From: Teichococcus wenyumeiae
GTDB lineage: Bacteria; Pseudomonadota; Alphaproteobacteria; Acetobacterales; Acetobacteraceae
DNA length: 64,000 bases
NCBI RefSeq assembly: GCF_003696345.1
Contig: NZ_RFLX01000013.1
Coordinates: 1 to 64,000 of the forward strand
Direction of reading: 5' to 3'
Positions within the stretch are counted from its first letter, which is position 1, and each line of letters starts with the position of its first letter. Shown here in pieces: positions 58,626 to 64,000 of the stretch. A model generated the notes under the pieces. That model was not told where the DNA came from, searched no databases, and saw only the letters and a list, made by a program, of their open reading frames with translations. The position numbers and the translations under genes were made by a program.

Positions 58626-60851
58626 ATGACTTATATCGGCACCCCGCGCAGCCGCGTCGACGGCCGCGCCAAGGTTACCGGCGCCGCCCGCTATGCCGGC
58701 GAATTCACCGCGCCGGATCTGGCGCATGGCTATATCGTATCCTCCGCCGTGGCGAAGGGCCGCGTGCTCTCGGTCGAGACCGAGGCGGCGCGGGCGCTCC
58801 CCGGCGTGCTGGAGGTCTTCACGCATGAGAACCGCCCCGGCACCGCCTGGCTCAGCGGCAATTACCAGGATGAGGTGGCGCCGCCGGGCGCGCCCTTCCG
58901 GCCGCTCTACGACAGCCAGATCCAGTTCAGCGGCCAGCCGGTCGCGCTGGTGGTGGCGGAGGATTTCGACACGGCACGGGACGCGGCCTCGTTGATCCGC
59001 GTCACCTACGAGGCCTATCCGCACCAGACGGACCTGCATGTGCAGCGCGCCAAGGCCTATGTGCCCAGTAAGAAGCGCGACGGCATCGACCCGCCGCCGC
59101 CGCCGCGCGGCGATGCCGATGCGGCGCTGGCGGCGGCACCGGTGAGTGTGCGGCAGGAATACAGCATCGCGCCCGAGCACCATAATCCGATGGAGCCGCA
59201 TGCCAGCACGGTGATCTGGGAGGGCGAGGGCAAGATCACCGTCCATGACAAGATCCAGGGCGCGCAGAACAGCCACAACTACATCACCAATGTCTTTGGC
59301 CTGGCCAAGGAGAATGTGCGGGTGCTCTCGCCCTATGTGGGCGGCGCCTTCGGCTCCGGGCTGCGGCCGCATCACCAGCTCGCGCTGGCGGTGATGGCCT
59401 CCCTGGCGCTGAAGCGCTCGGTGCGGGTCTCGCTGACGCGGGACCAGATGTTCGCCCTGGGCTACCGCCCCATGACGATCAATACCATGGCCCTGGGCGC
59501 CGATGCCGATGGCGGGCTGCGCGCGGTGCAGCACGAGGCGGTGGCCAGCACCTCAACCTACGAGGATTATCAGGAGGCCGTGGTCAACTGGTCCGGCCTC
59601 GCCTACCGCTGCGACAATGTGAAGCTGGGCTACAAGCTGGCGCAGCTCGATGCGGTGACGCCACTCGACATGCGCGCGCCGGGCGCGCCTTTGGGCATGT
59701 TCGCACTGGAATCGGCGATGGACGAGCTGTCCTACAAGCTCAAGATGGACCCGCTCGAGCTGCGGCTGCGCAACTATGCCGAGATCGACGGCAATACCGG
59801 CCATCCCTTCACCAGCAAGGAACTGCGCGCCGCCTATCGCCAGGGCGCGGAGCGCTTCGGCTGGTCTCGCCGCAATCCCGAGCCGCGCTCCATGAAGGAA
59901 GGGCGGGAGTTGATCGGCTGGGGCATGGCCACCGGCATCTGGGAAGCGCAGATGCAGCAGACCAGCGCCCGCGCCACGCTGATGCCGGATGGCACGCTGG
60001 AGGTGGCGACGGCCACGGCCGATATCGGCACCGGCACCTATACCATCCTGGCGCAGATCGCCGCCGATGCGATGGGCCTGGCGATGGAGCAGGTGATGGT
60101 GCGGATCGGCGATTCCTCGCTGCCGACCTCACCGGTGGAAGGCGGGTCCTGGACCGCCGCCTCGGCCGGCTCGGCGGTGCAGGCGGTCTGCTACAAGCTG
60201 CGGGACGAACTGCTGAACCACGCGCGCAGCATGCCGGACTCGCCGCTGGCCAATGCCAGCCTGCAGCATGTCACCTTCACCGAAGGCCGCATCGCCTTGC
60301 GGAGCGACCCCGCGCGTTTCGTGACCTATTCGGATGCGATGCGCGCCGGCGGCCACCGGATGCTGTCGCTGGAACAAACCACCAGCCCCGATCCCAATGT
60401 GCAGAAAACCTATTCCTCCTACACCCATGCCGCGGTTTTCGTGGAGGTGCGGGTGGATGAGGAACTGGGCGTGATGCGCGTCACACGCGTGGTCGATGCC
60501 GTGGCGGCGGGGAAGATCCTGAACCCCAAGACGGCGCGCAGCCAGATCATCGGCGGCGTGGTCTGGGGCATCGGCATGGCGCTGGAGGAGGAAACCTTCA
60601 CGGACCATGCGCTGGGCCGCTTCATGAACCACAATCTGGCCGAGTATCACGTGCCGGTGAATGCCGACATTCACGAGATCGACGTCATCTTCGTGGAGGA
60701 AGAGGACGACAAGACCAGCCCGCTGGGCGTGAAGGGTCTGGGCGAGATCGGCATTGTCGGCACGGCGGCGGCCATCGCCAATGCCGTCTTCCATGCCACG
60801 GGAAAGCGTATCCGTGATCTGCCGATCACCATCGACAAGGTGATCGGCTGA
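58626..60851 (+). CDS. paoC: aldehyde oxidoreductase molybdenum subunit (PaoC type)
   Basis: A 741-residue molybdenum-cofactor subunit. GAARYAGEFTAPDLAHGYIV at the N-terminus, YVGGAFGSGLRPHHQLALAV for the cofactor region and the C-terminal KGLGEIGIVGTAAAIANAVF with the catalytic Glu. It oxidises aldehydes to acids. A PaoD-type maturation factor is not in the window. Coding region ends at a strong stem-loop. Confidence 0.92.
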   Translation: MTYIGTPRSRVDGRAKVTGAARYAGEFTAPDLAHGYIVSSAVAKGRVLSVETEAARALPGVLEVFTHENRPGTAWLSGNYQDEVAPPGAPFRPLYDSQIQFSGQPVALVVAEDFDTARDAASLIRVTYEAYPHQTDLHVQRAKAYVPSKKRDGIDPPPPPRGDADAALAAAPVSVRQEYSIAPEHHNPMEPHASTVIWEGEGKITVHDKIQGAQNSHNYITNVFGLAKENVRVLSPYVGGAFGSGLRPHHQLALAVMASLALKRSVRVSLTRDQMFALGYRPMTINTMALGADADGGLRAVQHEAVASTSTYEDYQEAVVNWSGLAYRCDNVKLGYKLAQLDAVTPLDMRAPGAPLGMFALESAMDELSYKLKMDPLELRLRNYAEIDGNTGHPFTSKELRAAYRQGAERFGWSRRNPEPRSMKEGRELIGWGMATGIWEAQMQQTSARATLMPDGTLEVATATADIGTGTYTILAQIAADAMGLAMEQVMVRIGDSSLPTSPVEGGSWTAASAGSAVQAVCYKLRDELLNHARSMPDSPLANASLQHVTFTEGRIALRSDPARFVTYSDAMRAGGHRMLSLEQTTSPDPNVQKTYSSYTHAAVFVEVRVDEELGVMRVTRVVDAVAAGKILNPKTARSQIIGGVVWGIGMALEEETFTDHALGRFMNHNLAEYHVPVNADIHEIDVIFVEEEDDKTSPLGVKGLGEIGIVGTAAAIANAVFHATGKRIRDLPITIDKVIG

Positions 60852-60857
60852 GGCCTT

Positions 60858-60882
60858 GCGGCGGCCTTGTGCGGGCCGCCGC
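60858..60882 (+). terminator. stem-loop after paoC
   Basis: GCGGCGGCC (60858-60866) pairs perfectly with GGCCGCCGC (60874-60882), 6 bp past the stop. Confidence 0.6.
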
Positions 60883-61212
60883 GTTCCAATGCTGGACTGT
60901 GCTCCATCAGAGGCTGATGGCAGCAAAGCCCGGCGGTTGAACGGAACCGCCCCAGATCGGACATCATGTCCTTTCTCGCATCCCCCAAGTGTCGGTACCG
61001 TGACACTTGCAGATGAAAGCAGAGCTTGGCCTTTGGAAATCTTTACACCTGCGCAAAAACTTTCGCTTCAAGAACAAAATAAGCTGTTGTTCTGAAAAAG
61101 ATTTCGATCAGTGGAATGCCTTTTGCAGACAGCATGAGCCAGGCGGCGCCAAGGTGGCCTGCCCTCGTTGCACCGCGCATGCGGCGCGACATCCGTTCAA
61201 AGGACCTGGTTC
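60883..61212 (+). promoter_or_regulatory. leader region of PEP-CTERM gene
   Basis: No credible gene in this stretch. It has an inverted repeat, AAGTGTC-N8-GACACTT, at 60987-61008 and an AT-richer segment (61020-61110) suited to a promoter for the gene at 61213. Confidence 0.4.
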
Positions 61213-62025
61213 ATGATGAAGCTTGGAGCGCATGCGGTCGGCGCTTTATTGTTGACTTCCCTCGCACTTGCTCCCCTTGGAATATCGAATGCCGAGGCGG
61301 CCGTGATTCCCGCAGGCTGGTCCTGCCTCGGGACCTGCGGCACCTCCGGAGCCGATGGCGTGGTCACCGCTCCGCCGGTCGGTGGCAGCGACTATCAGTG
61401 GGTCTCCACGGCAGGCGGCGTCAACAATGGTGGCGCGCTGGTCGGCGTCGGCGGCGCCGGCAACACCACCACGGGTTCGCGCCTTACCAGCACGCTCTTC
61501 ACCGCCGAGGCCGGAGATCCGCTGAAGTTCTTCTTCAACTATGTGACGTCGGATGGCGCCGGATACGCCGATTACGGCTGGGCACGGCTGCTCGATTCCA
61601 GCATGAACCAGGTCGCGCTGCTCTTCACCGCGCGCACCCGGCAAGCCGGCAACATCGTGCCTGGCATCGACATGCCGGAGCCGGCCGCGACCCTCACCCC
61701 CACCTCGGTGGAGATCATCCCGAACCGGACCACCTGGTCCCCGCTCCAGGACAGCTCCGGCACCTGCTACGCCAGCGGCTGCGGCAACACGGGCTGGATC
61801 GAGTCCCTGTTCACCATCGCCAGCGCCGGCAGCTATTACCTGCAGGTTGGCGCGACCAACTGGACCGACACCGCCTTTCAGTCAGGCCTGGCCGTGGCCG
61901 GCCTGACCGTGGCGGGTGAGCCGGTGGGCCCTGAGCCGGTGCCGGTGCCCGAGCCCTCTTCCATCGCGCTGATGGGCATGGGCCTGGCCGGCCTGCTGGC
62001 CGCCCGCCGCCGTCGCCAGGGCTGA
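61213..62025 (+). CDS. PEP-CTERM sorting-domain exported protein
   Basis: A 270-residue exported protein. A signal peptide ends at about residue 29 (ISNAEAA). The C-terminus has the PEP-CTERM tail: PVPEPSSIALMGMGLAGLLA then RRRR, recognised by an exosortase. The middle is beta-rich, resembling carbohydrate- or surface-binding folds. PEP-CTERM proteins are usually linked to exopolysaccharide. No exosortase is seen here. The ATG at 61213 is followed by a second at 61216. Confidence 0.85.
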   Translation: MMKLGAHAVGALLLTSLALAPLGISNAEAAVIPAGWSCLGTCGTSGADGVVTAPPVGGSDYQWVSTAGGVNNGGALVGVGGAGNTTTGSRLTSTLFTAEAGDPLKFFFNYVTSDGAGYADYGWARLLDSSMNQVALLFTARTRQAGNIVPGIDMPEPAATLTPTSVEIIPNRTTWSPLQDSSGTCYASGCGNTGWIESLFTIASAGSYYLQVGATNWTDTAFQSGLAVAGLTVAGEPVGPEPVPVPEPSSIALMGMGLAGLLAARRRRQG

Positions 62026-62042
62026 TCCTCCAGCCTGAGTGC

Positions 62043-62069
62043 CCCCGCGGGTTCTGCCCGCCCGCGGGG
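62043..62069. terminator. convergent stem-loop between PEP-CTERM gene and ccdB
   Basis: CCCCGCGGG (62043-62051) pairs perfectly with CCCGCGGGG (62061-62069), just before the ccdB stop at 62074. Confidence 0.6.
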
Positions 62070-62073
62070 CCTG

Positions 62074-62388
62074 TCAGGCCCGGCTGATGAATTCGTCGAT
62101 GGCCCGCAGCAGCCTGGCGCTGCTCTCCTCATCCGCCAGCGAGGCAACCGGCGCGCCGAGCCGGGCCAGCGGGATGGTCGCGATATCAAAGGGATTGGCC
62201 ACCAGCTGCCGCCCTTCCACCATGACCAGCGGCGTCAGCCAGTGTTCCTCGCCCGGAAAGGCTGCCCGCTCGACCAGCGGCAGCACCAGCCGGCTGGCCG
62301 CCCGCTCCAGCCGCGTTGCCTGGATCGAGACCACATAGGGAATGCTCTCCCGCCGCCCCGGGCTGCGGAAGACATCGAATTGCGGCAC
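62074..62388 (-). CDS. ccdB: type II toxin CcdB
   Basis: A 104-residue toxin of the CcdB family: FDVFRSPGRRESIPYVVSIQ at the N-terminus, then RLVLPLVERA and LTPLVMVEGRQLVANPFDIA. CcdB poisons DNA gyrase. It overlaps ccdA by one base. The pair is a classic plasmid addiction module, which fits the replicon type. Confidence 0.9.
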   Translation of the reverse strand: MPQFDVFRSPGRRESIPYVVSIQATRLERAASRLVLPLVERAAFPGEEHWLTPLVMVEGRQLVANPFDIATIPLARLGAPVASLADEESSARLLRAIDEFISRA

Positions 62389-62636
62389 TACTGGAGCGCC
62401 GAGAATTCGTCGGACAGATAGCCGTGCTGCGCGTGGAAGCGGTTGGCGCCCTCCACCACCCGGTCCAGCCGCGCGTCCTCCGCCCGCCGCCGGGCGCGCT
62501 CCTGCTCCACAAAGCCGGCCAGGAGATCCTCCAGCGTGCCGCTGACATTGCGGGTATAGGCCCGCGCCTGGCTCAGCAGGTCGGCATTGATGGTGACATT
62601 GATGGCCCGCTTGGGCGCGTTGCGGTCATAGCCCAT
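62388..62636 (-). CDS. ccdA: type II antitoxin CcdA
   Basis: An 82-residue antitoxin. The N-terminal ribbon-helix-helix part is APKRAINVTINADLLSQARA, and the C-terminal part, ANRFHAQHGYLSDEF, is the CcdB-binding tail (FHAQHG-like in several CcdA). It neutralises CcdB and represses the operon. Upstream lies a 7-bp inverted repeat suited to autoregulation. Confidence 0.9.
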   Translation of the reverse strand: MGYDRNAPKRAINVTINADLLSQARAYTRNVSGTLEDLLAGFVEQERARRRAEDARLDRVVEGANRFHAQHGYLSDEFSALQ

Positions 62637-62645
62637 GACACGGCC

Positions 62646-62668
62646 TCATGTGGATCGAATACACATGA
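62646..62668. promoter_or_regulatory. inverted repeat, probable ccdAB operator
   Basis: TCATGTG (62646-62652) and CACATGA (62662-62668) are exact reverse complements 9 bp apart, starting 10 bp before the ccdA ATG. Likely site of CcdA/CcdAB autorepression. Confidence 0.55.
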
Positions 62669-62863
62669 CTCTATGGATGCGGGGACCAGATGTCGAGGCT
62701 TTCTGCTCCGACCTGTCCCATGCGGTCGCCGTGCGCGGCAGAGGCTCCATCATGGCATCCCGCGCCCCGGTCTGGGGCCGCCCTGCGGCAGAACCGGCCT
62801 GCCCTTCTTCGCAACCCGGCCGCAGCAGTACTGCCGGGGCCCTGCGCGCATAGAGTGTGGAGG

Positions 62864-63190
62864 TCATCCACCTCTGTCTGAACGGCGGCGCTTCAAGCGG
62901 TACTGGTCCCACCAGCCCTGCACCTTACCCAGGCAGCGCAGCGTGGGACGGCGGAGGAAGGGCACATCCTCCGCCAGCAACAGCACGCCCAGCGGAAGCA
63001 TCCAGAAGCCGAGGATCGGCAGGAAACCCACGCAGCCGCCGAGGAACAGCATCAGCGCCAGCGGCACCCGCAGCCAGACCAGGTGCGGCCGGCACAGCCA
63101 GCGATAGGCGCGGACCATCGGGGCCGGCAGCGCGGCCAGCAGCCGCTGCAGGGGCCTGTCATCGGTCGCAGGGCTCAGCCTCGGCATCAT
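62864..63190 (-). CDS. small membrane protein of unknown function (108 aa)
   Basis: A 108-residue protein with two membrane helices (VPLALMLFLGGCVGFLPILG and FWMLPLGVLLLAEDV) and a basic tail. The pattern recalls small cytoplasmic-membrane proteins of unknown function. No signal or partner is visible. Confidence 0.55.
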   Translation of the reverse strand: MMPRLSPATDDRPLQRLLAALPAPMVRAYRWLCRPHLVWLRVPLALMLFLGGCVGFLPILGFWMLPLGVLLLAEDVPFLRRPTLRCLGKVQGWWDQYRLKRRRSDRGG

Positions 63191-63365
63191 GCTTTCCTTG
63201 TGCCGGGGTAGAACGCACGATGGCGCTGGCCATGCCGGGCGCCACAGATGAACTGCGCGCGACCATGGCTGGCCCTGCTGTTGCAGGCCAGGCGGTGGCT
63301 TGCACCGCCCCGGACGTCAGAATCTTGTCAGGCGCGGCGCCAACCCACCTTGAGCGTCATCGCCC

Positions 63366-64000
63366 TTATTCGACGCGCAGATCGGCCTGCCGCACCACCT
63401 CACCCCAGCGCTTACGCTCGGCGATGATGAAGTCGCGGAATTCCTCCGGCGTGCCGGGCGTGGCCTCGGCCCCTTCGGATTCCAGGCGCGGCCGCAGCGC
63501 TTCGCTGCGCAGGGCGCGGCCGCAGGCATCGTTCAGCTTGTCCACGATGGGGCGCGGCGTCCTGGCCGGGGCGAGCAGCCCGTACCACTGCGTCGCGTCG
63601 AAGCCGGCGACGCCCTGCTCCGCGATGGTCGGGATCTCCGGCGCCGTCACCAGGCGGTGGGGCGAGGACACGCCGAGCGCCCGTAGCATCCCCGACCGCA
63701 CCGGCGGCAGGGCCGGCGGGCCGCCGGTCAGCGTCAAATCGATGGTGCCGCCGATCAGGTCGTTCATCATCGGCCCGGTGCCACGATAGGGCACATGCTC
63801 CATCACCGTGCCGGTGGCGAGGTTGAAGGCCGCCATGGCGATATGCGCCGCCGAGCCATTGCCGCCGGAGCCGTAGGAGAGCGCGCGCGGCTTCTGCTTG
63901 GCCAGCGCGATCAGCTCGCTAATGGTCTTGACCGGCACCTTCTGCGGATGGACCACCATGATGTTCGGCACCACGGCCGCCAGCACGATGGGGGCGAAGG
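63366..64000 (-). CDS. TctC/Bug-type solute-binding protein (partial)
   Basis: The C-terminal two-thirds of a periplasmic substrate-binding protein; the N-terminus runs off the right edge. LSYGSGGNGSAAHIAMAAFN, EHVPYRGTGPMMNDLIGGTI, TIAEQGVAGFDATQWYGLLA and the C-terminal helices are those of the tripartite tricarboxylate transporter receptor family. Such proteins bind carboxylates or related small molecules. It is non-flagellar cargo. Confidence 0.85.
   Translation of the reverse strand, partial: FAPIVLAAVVPNIMVVHPQKVPVKTISELIALAKQKPRALSYGSGGNGSAAHIAMAAFNLATGTVMEHVPYRGTGPMMNDLIGGTIDLTLTGGPPALPPVRSGMLRALGVSSPHRLVTAPEIPTIAEQGVAGFDATQWYGLLAPARTPRPIVDKLNDACGRALRSEALRPRLESEGAEATPGTPEEFRDFIIAERKRWGEVVRQADLRVE

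Noticed and set aside
10694-62069. Calling the stem-loops classical Rho-independent terminators
   Set aside because: None of the hairpins has a clear T-tract; they are listed as candidate terminators with moderate confidence.

Overview
The window looks like part of an extrachromosomal replicon (plasmid or chromid) of a GC-rich alphaproteobacterium. FlaF, FlbT, a DUF1217 protein, MotE and a DUF4170 protein all point to Alphaproteobacteria. A Roseomonas-like member of the Acetobacteraceae is my best guess, but that is inference: there is no rRNA or other species marker here.

Layout. Positions 1-1500 hold two or three small genes and a plasmid-type origin made of about 22-bp iterons. The RepA-type initiator follows at 1505-2464. 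A minC-minD-minE operon with a small XRE regulator lies on the minus strand at 2495-4621. From 4740 to 55010 runs one almost uninterrupted flagellar locus: cheY-cheZ-fliK-flgD; the export set flhB, fliR, flhA, fliQ with fliE, flgC, flgB; fliI; DUF1217, FlaG-like, flbT, flaF, flagellin; a FlgN-like gene and a rod-binding FlgJ domain; a bactofilin; fliJ; flgI, flgL, flgK, flgE, motB, fliG, fliP, fliN, fliH, fliF; fliL, fliM, a DUF6468-like gene, motE; a lytic transglycosylase; motA; a long periplasmic protein with predicted helical repeats; and flgF, flgG, flgA, flgH. Dispersed among these are about a dozen proteins I cannot assign. Three are unusual: a tyrosine-recombinase-like protein that appears catalytically dead, a protein with two ParB-like modules, and a trypsin-like protease. 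Past 55 kb come a DUF1612/HTH protein, a molybdenum aldehyde oxidoreductase operon (paoABC), a PEP-CTERM protein, a ccdAB toxin-antitoxin pair, a small membrane protein and a truncated TctC-type solute-binding protein.

How it fits together. The flagellar set covers rod, hook, rings, export gate, C-ring, stator, filament and the alphaproteobacterial flagellin controls FlaF and FlbT. I saw no fliA, flgM, rpoN, flbD, fliD, fliS, recognisable fliO, cheA or chemoreceptor. Either they lie elsewhere in the genome or control differs. The clearest undescribed signal is a 10-bp element, TGCGAAAAAT, found upstream of most flagellar transcription units and always in the same orientation relative to the gene. 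It also precedes minC and a small membrane protein near the origin, and I did not find it between 55 and 64 kb. One perfect CtrA-type TTAA-N7-TTAA site lies at 30649-30663.
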